Made by a program: the position numbers and the translations under genes
Part shown: piece after piece, positions 16,571-24,391 of the stretch
Position numbering within the stretch: the first letter of the stretch is position 1
How the letters are laid out: each line of letters begins with the position of its first letter
Notes under the pieces: generated by a model
Told to the model about the DNA's origin: nothing
What the model saw: only the letters and a program-made list of their open reading frames with translations
Database searches by the model: none
From: Deltaproteobacteria bacterium
GTDB taxonomy: Bacteria; Desulfobacterota; Desulfobacteria; Desulfobacterales; SURF-15
Assembly (NCBI GenBank): GCA_019309565.1
Contig: JAFDFZ010000058.1
Span: forward strand, 1 to 48,233
Reading direction: 5' to 3'
Length of the DNA stretch: 48,233 nucleotides

Positions 16571-16586
16571 TCAAATTTTATGCCAG
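16571..16586 (-). promoter_or_regulatory. sigma-54-like element before ORP-like operon
   Basis: The minus strand reads CTGGCATAAAATTTGA. The -24 box is perfect and the GG-to-G spacing is right, but the -12 box is TTGA instead of TTGC. It would start transcription about 20 nt before the first gene. The D. vulgaris orp operons are sigma-54 dependent, which makes the near-match worth noting. Confidence 0.5.
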
Positions 16587-16761
16587 AATTTTGAAATCGT
16601 GACGGTAAATGAAATAGCTCCTTTGATATCAACAAGTTAAAGTGGAAAAGTTTTTCACCTGGTATTTGAAGAAAAGCATATTGTTGCAAAATTGAAACAA
16701 ATTGGCATTGCAAGAATGCAATTTTGAGGATTAAAATTTGAGCCCGACGCAGAAATTGGAC

Positions 16762-16790
16762 AAAAAGGGAGGCTTTGCAAAGGTCTCCTT
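16762..16790 (-). terminator. rho-independent terminator after UbiA-type gene
   Basis: On the minus strand a stem built on GGAG, CTTTG, CAAAG and CTCC is followed by CTTTTTG. It begins 14 nt after the stop codon of the prenyltransferase gene. Confidence 0.75.
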
Positions 16791-16803
16791 AATAAATCAG
16801 CTT

Positions 16804-17688
16804 TTATATGACATTGTAGATGATCAGTATGCTGGACGATCCCCAGAGGATCACGCTTAAAAGCAGTAACCAATCAGAAGCTATGATTTTTTCGGGTGCC
16901 CCGCCCTGTTTTCTTACATGGATCAAATAAAGATATCGAAATATGCCGTAAAGGACAAACGGGAAGGTATAGATAAGCTGATCGGTTTGAAACTTTTTAA
17001 TCGTATCGGCAGATACGCAGTATAACATGTAGCTTAACAGCGTGCTGGCGGTTATGACAGCGATCATTTGATCCAGAAGCGGAAGTTGATACTCCAAAAG
17101 GACCTTGCGATGACGCCCTGCACCTTCATCGCCCAGGATCATCAGTTCGTGTCTTCGTTTTGCCAGCGCCAAAAACAAGGAAAGCAAGATCGAGCAAATA
17201 ATCAACCAGTGTGATATTTTAACTTGAATGGCTGCCCCACCCGCAAGAATACGCATAAAAAATCCGGAAGAGATGCAGAAAATATCAAGAATCACCACCT
17301 CTTTCAACCGAAAATTGTACAACATCTGCACAGCAAGATACGCCATGATGATTAAAAAAAATCGGATGTTAATCTGCGCTGCCCAAAACAGAGAAACAAG
17401 AACCAGAACCGCTGCGGTTGTTTTGGCGACAGCGGGCGGTAGAAGGCCGGCTGCCAGCGGGCGGTATTTTTTTTCAGGGTGGTTACGATCCGATTCCATA
17501 TCCGCAACATCGTTTAGTAAATAAACAGCGCTTGCGAGCAAAGAAAATAGCAAGAACGCTTGAACACTCAGGTACAGGCTTTGAGGTTGAAAGATTCTTT
17601 GTGAAAATATCAAGGGGATGAATATGAATAGGTTTTTCATCCACTGGGCGGGTCGAAGGGATATGAGCAGAAACCGAGCGGTTTTCAT
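16804..17688 (-). CDS. UbiA-family prenyltransferase, decaprenyl-phosphate phosphoribosyltransferase-like
   Basis: A 294-aa integral membrane protein with about eight to nine hydrophobic segments. Its start, RPAQWMKNLFIFIPLIFSQR, is typical of DPPR-synthase-like UbiA proteins. The first Asp-rich motif is NDVADMESDRNHP, expected to bind Mg-diphosphate, followed by KKYRPLAAG. These enzymes join a polyprenyl phosphate to phosphoribosyl diphosphate; a different acceptor is possible. It overlaps the upstream radical SAM gene by 4 nt (ATGA), so the two are translated together. A terminator follows. In this position, a lipid-linked sugar for the envelope is likely; the product is unknown. Confidence 0.87.
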   Translation of the reverse strand: MKTARFLLISLRPAQWMKNLFIFIPLIFSQRIFQPQSLYLSVQAFLLFSLLASAVYLLNDVADMESDRNHPEKKYRPLAAGLLPPAVAKTTAAVLVLVSLFWAAQINIRFFLIIMAYLAVQMLYNFRLKEVVILDIFCISSGFFMRILAGGAAIQVKISHWLIICSILLSLFLALAKRRHELMILGDEGAGRHRKVLLEYQLPLLDQMIAVITASTLLSYMLYCVSADTIKKFQTDQLIYTFPFVLYGIFRYLYLIHVRKQGGAPEKIIASDWLLLLSVILWGSSSILIIYNVI

Positions 17689-18785
17689 AACTTAAATATC
17701 TTGGTTCGTTTGTAAAAAAAGGGACGAAACACCTTTAGGGCCAGCACGGAACCAATGGGTTTCAGCAGCCACGAGATCATAGTTCGACTGCCAAGGCACC
17801 TTTTGCAATATGGATGTACCGGCCGTAGACGCTTAAATCCGTCTATGATTCTGCCGAGTCTGTCTGAGCTTAGAATTTGTTCAAGACTGTAATCATCAAC
17901 GTTGCCCATGGCCGTTTTGCCGTCGTAATCTATACAGCAAAGTGTGACATCTCCATTATATAAAACACTGAAATGATCTCTCATCCCGAAGCAATATCCG
18001 GCCCAGGCATCTCGAACCTCCGCATCATCAAATGCGTGGCCCCATTCATTGAGCATATAAGTTTCAAAAGAGACGTTCGGATAAACCTCTACCACATTCC
18101 ATTTATAGGAAACCAGGCCGTTAATCTTGCTCAAGGCGGCCGTGCGTTTATCCCCGTCAACGCTCAGGATATCATATATTTTACCGGCCCAGAATCGGAA
18201 AATATCACGAAGCTCCGATGTGGAAGAGATGAGCCTTACAGGTCCCTTTTTTCTTTCAAGCCCCTTTTTCGGTATGCGCGTATTCATGAACCTAAATTTG
18301 ATAAGGGTGGAATGTCCTTTGCCGAGGTATGAAGAAAAGAAGTTGAGGACACCCTCAATATATCGCTCGAAACTGAGAGAGCCTGCTCTTCGAAGAGCAA
18401 AGGAGGCCTTATCCGGTGTCTGAATGGAAATATCAAGTTGATACAGAGGGTAGTCGAGCAGACGATCGCCGATTGGACCTCCCAACCCGCTGCCGTTGGT
18501 TGTGAGACCGACATTTACCCCCTTGGTTTGTGCATGATCAAGAATATCAAAAAAATCAGGATGCAATGTCGGCTCGCCCATGACATGGAAGGTGATTTTT
18601 TCGCAAAGCCCGTTGTCCCACACTTCTGAAATCAGTCGCTTTGCCAGATCCGGGGCCATATACCCAAAGGGCCGGGTCATCTGGGATTTGGGGCAGAATC
18701 GGCAGTTAAAGTCACAGATGTTTGTCAATTCGATGTGAACGCGCTGCAGTGGTATTTTTATGTGACCGAAAAACTGCTTTGTCAT
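17685..18785 (-). CDS. Radical SAM/SPASM protein
   Basis: A 366-aa enzyme. The radical SAM cluster motif CDFNCRFCPKSQ (Cys-x3-Cys-x2-Cys) is near residues 24-31, followed by GEPTLHPDF and TTNGSGL. A C-terminal SPASM-like region has YCFGMRDHFSVLYNGDVTLCCIDYDG and CKRCLG, suiting an auxiliary 4Fe-4S cluster. The 4-nt overlap with the UbiA-type gene suggests that it modifies the prenyl product or an acceptor. It could equally act on a peptide, as many SPASM enzymes do, but no small precursor gene is visible nearby. Substrate unknown. Confidence 0.88.
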   Translation of the reverse strand: MTKQFFGHIKIPLQRVHIELTNICDFNCRFCPKSQMTRPFGYMAPDLAKRLISEVWDNGLCEKITFHVMGEPTLHPDFFDILDHAQTKGVNVGLTTNGSGLGGPIGDRLLDYPLYQLDISIQTPDKASFALRRAGSLSFERYIEGVLNFFSSYLGKGHSTLIKFRFMNTRIPKKGLERKKGPVRLISSTSELRDIFRFWAGKIYDILSVDGDKRTAALSKINGLVSYKWNVVEVYPNVSFETYMLNEWGHAFDDAEVRDAWAGYCFGMRDHFSVLYNGDVTLCCIDYDGKTAMGNVDDYSLEQILSSDRLGRIIDGFKRLRPVHPYCKRCLGSRTMISWLLKPIGSVLALKVFRPFFYKRTKIFKL

Positions 18786-18853
18786 GAATTACCGATCATC
18801 CATTACTCTGTCGGGTTGATGATTCCTTAAGAGTTGCTCTTTCTGTCCCTGGG

Positions 18854-19041
18854 TTTTCAAGCAGCGATTCTCGGTGAAACATAGGCTATGAGCCGAATGT
18901 TTGCATTTTTCACACCCTAATCCTTCGAGAAGCTCCATTCGACTCAGGCGCACTTTTTCGCGAGCCTCACACGCTTCAAAATGCGATTATTCGGCGAATA
19001 GAGACCTTTTTCACATTCACCGAGGATTTCTGGTTTTCAAG
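18854..19041. mobile_element. MITE-like element with 9-bp target duplication
   Basis: A 170-bp insert (18863-19032) has 17-bp ends, CAGCGATTCTCGGTGAA and, inverted, CAGAAATCCTCGGTGAA (14/17 matching). It is flanked by identical 9-bp direct repeats GTTTTCAAG (18854-18862 and 19033-19041). It codes for nothing visible. The same terminal sequence occurs at 43918. Confidence 0.75.
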
Positions 19042-19071
19042 GCTTCATAAATATCACATGTTCAAAAATTT

Positions 19072-19917
19072 TCAAAGCATGACACTTAAGCCCAAGCCAT
19101 TTTCGGTAAGCAATCGATACAGCCCGGGTCTTCGGTTGGGAAGGAAATAGCGCATGTTATGGGTCCGTATTCGGGCCAGCGAATCAGCGGTTAAATCTGC
19201 CAGAAGAATGCCCTCTTTGTCGCTTGTCCATTTTTTCATAATTTCACCGGATGGAGCGATCACCACTGCAATGCCGGGAAACGAGAGCCCCATTTCATTG
19301 TCGCCGGTTTGGTTACAAGCAACGACAAATACAGCGTTATCATACGCTCTGGCCGGAAGGTGTCGGGACCAGGACTTCAATTTCCCTGCCGGATCACATC
19401 TGGGTGATGCATGGGGAATGAAAATCAGATCCGCGCCGTTAAGCGCCATGTAAGTTGTAAGCTCGGGAAAATGGGCATCGTAACAGAGCTGTATCCCGAA
19501 TTTAACGCCGTTTATATCAAACACAGGAATGCGGTTGCCCGGCTTGAAGATGGTTTTTTCAACGGGTGCGATATGAACCTTTCGATAGATGTCAGCGGTG
19601 CCATCCGGCTTGATGACCAGGTGGCTTGCATAAATGCAATTCCCATCGGTCTTTTCTGCCATTCCGGCAAGTATGATGATCTTTTCACTTCTCGCAAGTG
19701 AAATGAGCCGCTCGGTGATACGCCCGGTGGCAGGTTCAGCGAAATTTCTGATCTCCGCGCGATTCAGGTATCCGGTAATATTCATTTCCGGAAAGCAGAT
19801 CACATGGGCTCTTTGGTTTTTCGCCGCGCGCACCCATTTTACCATTCCGTCCAGATTTTCCCGCGTTTTTCCCACCGGACAGCGGGTAATGGCTGCAGCG
19901 ATGCGAATGTCTTTCAT
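19072..19917 (-). CDS. Carbon-nitrogen hydrolase (nitrilase superfamily)
   Basis: A 281-aa cytosolic enzyme of the nitrilase superfamily. The catalytic triad is visible: Glu in CFPEMNITGY, Lys in IYRKVHIAPVE, and Cys in GIQLCYDAHFPE. Substrate is likely an amide or N-carbamoyl compound; the subgroup cannot be set. The start is uncertain. ATG 19917 matches the family start (IRIAAAITR), but a TTG at 19971 overlaps the stop of the upstream Ahb-type gene by 4 nt and would add 18 residues. Either way it is the last gene of the yjbQ-ahb-nitrilase run. Confidence 0.85.
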   Translation of the reverse strand: MKDIRIAAAITRCPVGKTRENLDGMVKWVRAAKNQRAHVICFPEMNITGYLNRAEIRNFAEPATGRITERLISLARSEKIIILAGMAEKTDGNCIYASHLVIKPDGTADIYRKVHIAPVEKTIFKPGNRIPVFDINGVKFGIQLCYDAHFPELTTYMALNGADLIFIPHASPRCDPAGKLKSWSRHLPARAYDNAVFVVACNQTGDNEMGLSFPGIAVVIAPSGEIMKKWTSDKEGILLADLTADSLARIRTHNMRYFLPNRRPGLYRLLTENGLGLSVML

Positions 19918-19967
19918 GGCGTGATTTCTAAATAACCGGACCCGGGATACATTTGGCTGTTTGGGGT

Positions 19968-20432
19968 TCAAGCATCAGACACGTCAAATTGCGCCCGAAT
20001 CTTGAAAACCCCGGTTGAAGGTAGATTGATGATATCTGTTATTCCCGTTGCTTTGGAAATCTCTTCAAGTTTTTCCTCTATCTCCTGCATTGAGGGCGCA
20101 ATAAATGTAAACCAAATATTGTAAGTGCTGTCTCGCTGGTAGTTATGAGTGACGCCAGGGTATCGATTTACCGCTTCGGCGAAGGTTTCGATTTTATCTT
20201 CCGGCACCTTTGCGGCGCACAATGTACTGACAAATCCGAGCTTTTCAGGGAAAAAATTTCCACCGATCCGCCGGATGACGCCGATTTTTTTAAGTCGAGT
20301 CACTCGCCTCAACACCTCCTTCTCGGCCAACCCCAGATCATTTGCAATGACCAGATATGGGCGAGGGGTAATGGGAAAGTTTGATTGAATCCTGTTCAGT
20401 ATGATTCGATCGATATCATCAAGTGCAGCCAT
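19968..20432 (-). CDS. Siroheme decarboxylase subunit (AhbA/AhbB, Lrp/AsnC fold)
   Basis: A 154-aa protein with an AsnC-type helix-turn-helix N-terminus (DDIDRIILNRIQ, LGLAEKEVLRRVTRL) and the Ahb/NirD-like core YPGVTHNYQRDSTYNIWF. The His and Tyr there match the residues needed for siroheme decarboxylation to didecarboxysiroheme in the alternative heme pathway of sulfate reducers. Whether it is AhbA or AhbB is not certain, and a partner subunit is not in this window. It begins 7 nt after yjbQ. The helix-turn-helix could in principle still bind DNA, but the family is enzymatic. Confidence 0.83.
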   Translation of the reverse strand: MAALDDIDRIILNRIQSNFPITPRPYLVIANDLGLAEKEVLRRVTRLKKIGVIRRIGGNFFPEKLGFVSTLCAAKVPEDKIETFAEAVNRYPGVTHNYQRDSTYNIWFTFIAPSMQEIEEKLEEISKATGITDIINLPSTGVFKIRAQFDVSDA

Positions 20433-20439
20433 GGGTCAC

Positions 20440-20850
20440 TCATGCACAGCCGAAGGGTACATCCCTTAGGAACCTCACGTGTACCTTTCGGGTTCTCGGG
20501 CCGTCAAATTCGCAGAAGAAAATTCCCTGCCAGGTACCAAGTAACAGCCGCCGGTTTTCAACCGCAATCAACTCCGATACACCAACGATGGTCGATTTAA
20601 CATGAGCGGACGAGTTTCCCTCCAGGTGCCTGTAATTCGCATCCCAGGGCACAATTTTGTTTAGAACAGACAGGATATCGGCTTTTACGCTTGGGTCCGC
20701 GCTTTCGTTGATGGTTATGGCAGCAGTGGTATGCGGTACGAAGAGCAAACAGAGTCCGTCGGTGATCCCAGCGTTATTTATAAGCTGCTGGACATCTGAG
20801 GTGATATCGATAAATTCTGTTTTTGCCTTGCTCTTAATCGTCAGAATCAT
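20440..20850 (-). CDS. YjbQ (UPF0047) family protein
   Basis: A 136-aa protein of the YjbQ/UPF0047 family. TTAAITINESADP, the invariant core PHTTAAITINE, and HLEGNSSAHVKS are present, as is GTWQGIFFCEFDGPR. Members have thiamine-phosphate-synthase side activity in vitro, but the biological role is unsettled. ATG 20850 has GGAGG six bases upstream; a GTG two codons earlier is less likely. It starts only 20 nt past the dsrC hairpin terminator, so it may be read from dsrC by leak-through. Confidence 0.9.
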   Translation of the reverse strand: MILTIKSKAKTEFIDITSDVQQLINNAGITDGLCLLFVPHTTAAITINESADPSVKADILSVLNKIVPWDANYRHLEGNSSAHVKSTIVGVSELIAVENRRLLLGTWQGIFFCEFDGPRTRKVHVRFLRDVPFGCA

Positions 20851-20869
20851 AGACACCCTCCGCAGATAC

Positions 20870-20905
20870 AGAAAGGGCCCTGTCGAAACAACAGAGCCCC
20901 TTTCT
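20870..20905 (-). terminator. hairpin after dsrC
   Basis: AGAAAGGGCCCTGT (20870-20883) pairs with ACAGAGCCCCTTTCT (20891-20905) with one bulge. It is 32 nt past the dsrC stop and only 20 nt before yjbQ. The U content after the stem is low, so it may be partial. Confidence 0.65.
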
Positions 20906-20936
20906 GATCCATTTCCGAAAAATTACACCGACCGCA

Positions 20937-21254
20937 TCAAACACATCCGGTGGGTTTGGGCAGGCCGGCCATCTTACAGGCGCCTTTGCCCGGTCCGGAT
21001 GGAAACAGCTCATAGATGTGTTTCAATTTGAAGCCTGTTACTTTGGACAGTACACGTACCATGGGAGCGATCCCGTTTTTCTTATAATAGTCCTGTAAGA
21101 CATTGATCACTTTCCAGTGTTCATCGGTCAGCTCCTCGATACCTTCCGTCTTCTTGACATACTGCACCCATTCAGGGCACCAGTTATCGAAGCTGTCAAT
21201 AAATCCATCTTCGTCTACAGTAAATGTTTTCCCTCCAAATTCAACAGTAGGCAT
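20937..21254 (-). CDS. dsrC: DsrC, sulfite-reductase-associated sulfur carrier
   Basis: A 105-aa DsrC. The C-terminal arm holds both essential cysteines, Cys93 (GACKMAG) and Cys104 (PTGCV), ten residues apart, which defines true DsrC rather than TusE or RspA. It carries a trisulfide from DsrAB to membrane or soluble disulfide reductases. AAAGGAGGACTCATTAA precedes the ATG. It follows the flx-like cluster with a 174-nt gap that has no gene. The neighbourhood makes a soluble Hdr/Flx-type complex a possible partner for the DsrC disulfide; this is inference, since Dsr genes are elsewhere. Confidence 0.95.
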   Translation of the reverse strand: MPTVEFGGKTFTVDEDGFIDSFDNWCPEWVQYVKKTEGIEELTDEHWKVINVLQDYYKKNGIAPMVRVLSKVTGFKLKHIYELFPSGPGKGACKMAGLPKPTGCV

Positions 21255-21428
21255 TTAATGAGTCCTCCTTTAGTGAATATGTTGTTTATATGGCCTTCAG
21301 CCTGTTATCCGATAATTTCTGTAAACGCATTTAATATATGATCATTCCTGTCATGTCAACATGAAAAAAGCGGGGTACAGCATTTCTCGGCATATGTGAA
21401 ACGGTTTGTAATTCACCGAATAATCACA

Positions 21429-22274
21429 CTAGTATTCCCTGGGCATCTTATTGAGCTGTGCAAGCGTAAACACAGGTCCATCCTTGCATACGAATTCCTT
21501 TCCAACATTGCACCTGCCGCACATTCCGATTCCACATTTCATCCGATTTTCCAGGGACATGATTATGTGGTCCGGAGCATAACCCAGATCGTGCAGCACC
21601 GGTTGGGTGAACTTGATCATGATCGGAGGACCACAGACTATCGCATAGGTGTCGGCATCACCCGCGGGAGCCTTTTGTTCCGTGATGGCAGGAACGAATC
21701 CGGTGTTGTATTTCCAGTTTGGATCGTCTGTCGCATCAACAGTAATATGCACTTTGATGTCATTGTGCTCCTGCCAGGCTGCAAGCTCGCCCTTGTAAAG
21801 AAGCATACCAGGTGTACGCGCGCCGTAAATAACATGAATCTCTTTAAAATTAGAGCGATTGGAATGATTAAGCATGTATACAATCGCTGACCTCAGCGTT
21901 GTGAATGCAAACCCACCGCCAATAATTACCACGTTTTTTCCCGCCAGTTTCTCCCACGGGAAACAGTTCCCGAGAGGCCCTCTCACCCCCATAATATCGC
22001 CTACTTTCATGGCATGTAAATAAGAGGAAACCACTCCCACTTTGTTCACGGTGAACATCAGAAAACCCCTTTCCGTGGGCGAAGAGGCGATACCTATGGG
22101 AATCTCCCCCTTTCCTGCTACAGAAAGCTCCGCAAATTGGCCCGGTTTATAGGAAAACCGCTTTTCATCTTCTGGGTTCAAGAACACCAGTTTGAAGGTT
22201 TTTAGGTTCTTATCTTCCGTTTCGGTGACGATTTCCTCGATTCGAACGGGATATGGCAGATACGGATTTAGCAA
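21429..22274 (-). CDS. FlxA-like FAD/NAD-binding oxidoreductase (2Fe-2S)
   Basis: A 281-aa flavoprotein of the ferredoxin-NADP reductase/hydrogenase-gamma type. FAD motif YKPGQFAELSV lies near residue 55, the NAD motif is VIGGGFAFTTLRSAIVY, and the C-terminal 2Fe-2S motif is CGIGMCGRCNVGKEFVC. It would accept NAD(P)H for the flx-like complex. The start is uncertain. TTG 22274 follows TAAAGGAG of the previous stop region but at long spacing; an ATG at 22346 overlaps the upstream gene by 52 nt. Its neighbours are the iron-sulfur subunit and dsrC. Confidence 0.87.
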   Translation of the reverse strand: MLNPYLPYPVRIEEIVTETEDKNLKTFKLVFLNPEDEKRFSYKPGQFAELSVAGKGEIPIGIASSPTERGFLMFTVNKVGVVSSYLHAMKVGDIMGVRGPLGNCFPWEKLAGKNVVIIGGGFAFTTLRSAIVYMLNHSNRSNFKEIHVIYGARTPGMLLYKGELAAWQEHNDIKVHITVDATDDPNWKYNTGFVPAITEQKAPAGDADTYAIVCGPPIMIKFTQPVLHDLGYAPDHIIMSLENRMKCGIGMCGRCNVGKEFVCKDGPVFTLAQLNKMPREY

Positions 22275-22294
22275 GGCGTCTTCGTTGCACTCCT

Positions 22295-23362
22295 TTATGT
22301 TTCCACGGTACAGGCCGAAGGATCGAAATCGTTCATCATGTTGCAAATCTTGCGAATATCAATATTGACCGGACAAAGACGAATGCATCGACCGCATCCT
22401 GTACATTGGATACCCGCATCGTATTTGTCCACGTAATACTTGAGCTTGTGCATGAAGCGCTGCCGCACTCTATGCGTTTTAGAGCCCCTGGGATTGTGTC
22501 CGGAGCCATGAAGGGTAAACAGCGGATACATGCAGCTATCCCAGTTGCGCAGCCGTTTGCCGGAGTAACCATGGGTTTCATCCTGAATATCGAAACACCA
22601 GCACGTTGGGCAAACATAGGTGCAGGTGCCGCAGTTGATACAGGAAAAGGCCACATCTTCCCAGAAAGGCGCATCATAAAGTGCTGTTGTTTCATGCTGA
22701 TTTAGTCGATCGGTTCTCACCTGTGAGCCTATTTTTGCTTCGGCAGCCAGCTTCATGCTTTCGATTTCTCTCTCCATGGCACCCCCATCCATCTCTTTGT
22801 CCCATGCGGCAGCAGCGATAAGACGATCGCCTCTGTCGGTGATCACCTTTGCCAGGAAATATTTCCCTGCATCCACCAGCAACACGTCCAGATCGTCCTC
22901 ATTGAAAGGACCACATCCGGCGGTCGTGCAAAAACAGGTAGCACAGGGGCTGTTACAGGCCAACCCCACAAAGGTCGTTTTTTCATAGGCACTAATCCAG
23001 TAAGGGTCTTTGTATCCGGGGGTATCGAAATTTAGCCTCACCAGCCTAAAAGCTCTGGCATCGCAGGGTCGGATACCGAAAATAACCTGGGGATACTCAT
23101 CATTGGGGTGTTCTTTCAGGATATGGTGATCCCGTTTTCTTTCATCAAGGGTATAGTCAAACATGATCTGTGATTGGGGGTAGACGATCGATTTCGGAGA
23201 AAGCCGGGTATTTGAACAGTTCATATCAGGCTGCTGTCCTCTGCCAAGGATCTTAAACATGTGAAAGTCTTTTTCCGGCAATGGTGCAAAGATGCGATAT
23301 ATCTCCTTAAGTGCCTCTATTCCTTTGACAAGATCTTTTTTTGGAACGCTAATGATCTTCAT
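22295..23362 (-). CDS. Iron-sulfur subunit of flx-like complex (hydrogenase/sulfur-reductase beta type)
   Basis: A 355-aa protein with the RPCDARAF and GLACNSPCATCFCTTAGCGP motifs of the sulfhydrogenase-beta/AsrA group. Near the C-terminus are two 4Fe-4S motifs, CINCGTCTYVCPTCWC and CTGCGRCIRLCPVNID. It would carry electrons between the FlxA-like flavoprotein and the other subunits. The gene ends just where the FlxA-like gene starts and is 80 nt from the FrhB-like gene upstream. Assignment as FlxB or FlxC is not attempted. Confidence 0.87.
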   Translation of the reverse strand: MKIISVPKKDLVKGIEALKEIYRIFAPLPEKDFHMFKILGRGQQPDMNCSNTRLSPKSIVYPQSQIMFDYTLDERKRDHHILKEHPNDEYPQVIFGIRPCDARAFRLVRLNFDTPGYKDPYWISAYEKTTFVGLACNSPCATCFCTTAGCGPFNEDDLDVLLVDAGKYFLAKVITDRGDRLIAAAAWDKEMDGGAMEREIESMKLAAEAKIGSQVRTDRLNQHETTALYDAPFWEDVAFSCINCGTCTYVCPTCWCFDIQDETHGYSGKRLRNWDSCMYPLFTLHGSGHNPRGSKTHRVRQRFMHKLKYYVDKYDAGIQCTGCGRCIRLCPVNIDIRKICNMMNDFDPSACTVET

Positions 23363-23442
23363 GGTGATATTGTCCAGCCCTGTTTCTCAGCTTTCCCCAT
23401 ATAACTTGTATTGATCATTCCCTAATGCACTGCCCACCTTTG

Positions 23443-24390
23443 TCATTTGATAAAATCATTCGGATCCTCTGGTCGGTATGTGTCAAGCGGTGGGCGCTGA
23501 TCAAGTGTCAACCCCGCTTCCCATTCAAACAACTGCAGGCAATCCTTTTCCAGTTTCTTTGTTAACAGGCGCATGTTGATCCCCACCGGGCAAGCTCGCT
23601 CGCATGCTCCGCAATCGGTGCATCTGCCGGCACAATGGTAGGCTCTTAAGAAATGAAACGTTCGAATATCCACGGGGTCCTGGCTTTTACCCAACCATTG
23701 AGGTTTGGATTCATCCACAAAACATGTGGGACAGTAACAAAGCGGACATGCGTTCCTGCACGCGTAACATCGGATGCAGTTGGACAGGAGATCTTCAAAA
23801 TAATCCCATTTTTCTCTTCCTGACAGGGATTCGATCTTTCGAACATCTTCGTAGCGATCTACATCGGTCTGCTCAGTCACCGGGCTGGCTACCAGCTCAT
23901 CGTAGATGACCGGATTCCGATGAAGGCATATCCGGCAGTTTTCCTGCAACATGTCGATTTTTTTAAACGATGTCTCAAAGCCATGACCCTTTACGGTAAT
24001 GGTGTTGTCATATTCAACCATATTTTCAATCTCACCCGCCACTGAAGCCGTTATTTTATGCTTATCGAGCATTCCCTTGCAGGGAACACCGATAATAAAC
24101 AGCTGCTCTCGTCTGATCTTGTTTTCGATAATATGGGTGACTATGTTCCTCGAATCACACCCTTTAGCGATAATGCCGATCTTCTCTTGTCTATCAGGCA
24201 GGTAATTGGCCAGGTTGATGCCGCAATGGCTGTCCCACACCAAAGTTTGCACGTCTGTTTGCGTTTTAATCGCACAGGGCTCGTTCATCATGGGAATTGT
24301 TCCTTTGCGAAAGCCGATGATCAAATCGACACTGCCTTCTGACAGAAGACGTCCGGCGATCTCTTTTATCCTCTCGATATATTCCAGCAT
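23443..24390 (-). CDS. FrhB/FdhB-like iron-sulfur subunit of flx-like complex
   Basis: A 315-aa relative of the 384-aa protein at 1127-2281. It has the FrhB-type KGCDSRNIV and GVPCKGM motifs, then ferredoxin motifs CIRCYACRNACPLCYC and CTDCGACERACPVGIN. ATG 24390 comes one base after the stop of the MvhD/FlxD-like gene, so translation is tightly coupled. It probably links the MvhD-like selenoprotein to the next iron-sulfur subunit. The terminal 40 residues are acidic and unremarkable. Confidence 0.87.
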   Translation of the reverse strand: MLEYIERIKEIAGRLLSEGSVDLIIGFRKGTIPMMNEPCAIKTQTDVQTLVWDSHCGINLANYLPDRQEKIGIIAKGCDSRNIVTHIIENKIRREQLFIIGVPCKGMLDKHKITASVAGEIENMVEYDNTITVKGHGFETSFKKIDMLQENCRICLHRNPVIYDELVASPVTEQTDVDRYEDVRKIESLSGREKWDYFEDLLSNCIRCYACRNACPLCYCPTCFVDESKPQWLGKSQDPVDIRTFHFLRAYHCAGRCTDCGACERACPVGINMRLLTKKLEKDCLQLFEWEAGLTLDQRPPLDTYRPEDPNDFIK

Positions 24391-24391
24391 A

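Noticed and set aside
16680..16720. TTGGCATTGCAAGAATGCA on the plus strand as a sigma-54 site
   Set aside because: The GG-to-GC distance is 12 nt, not 10, and no plus-strand gene follows.
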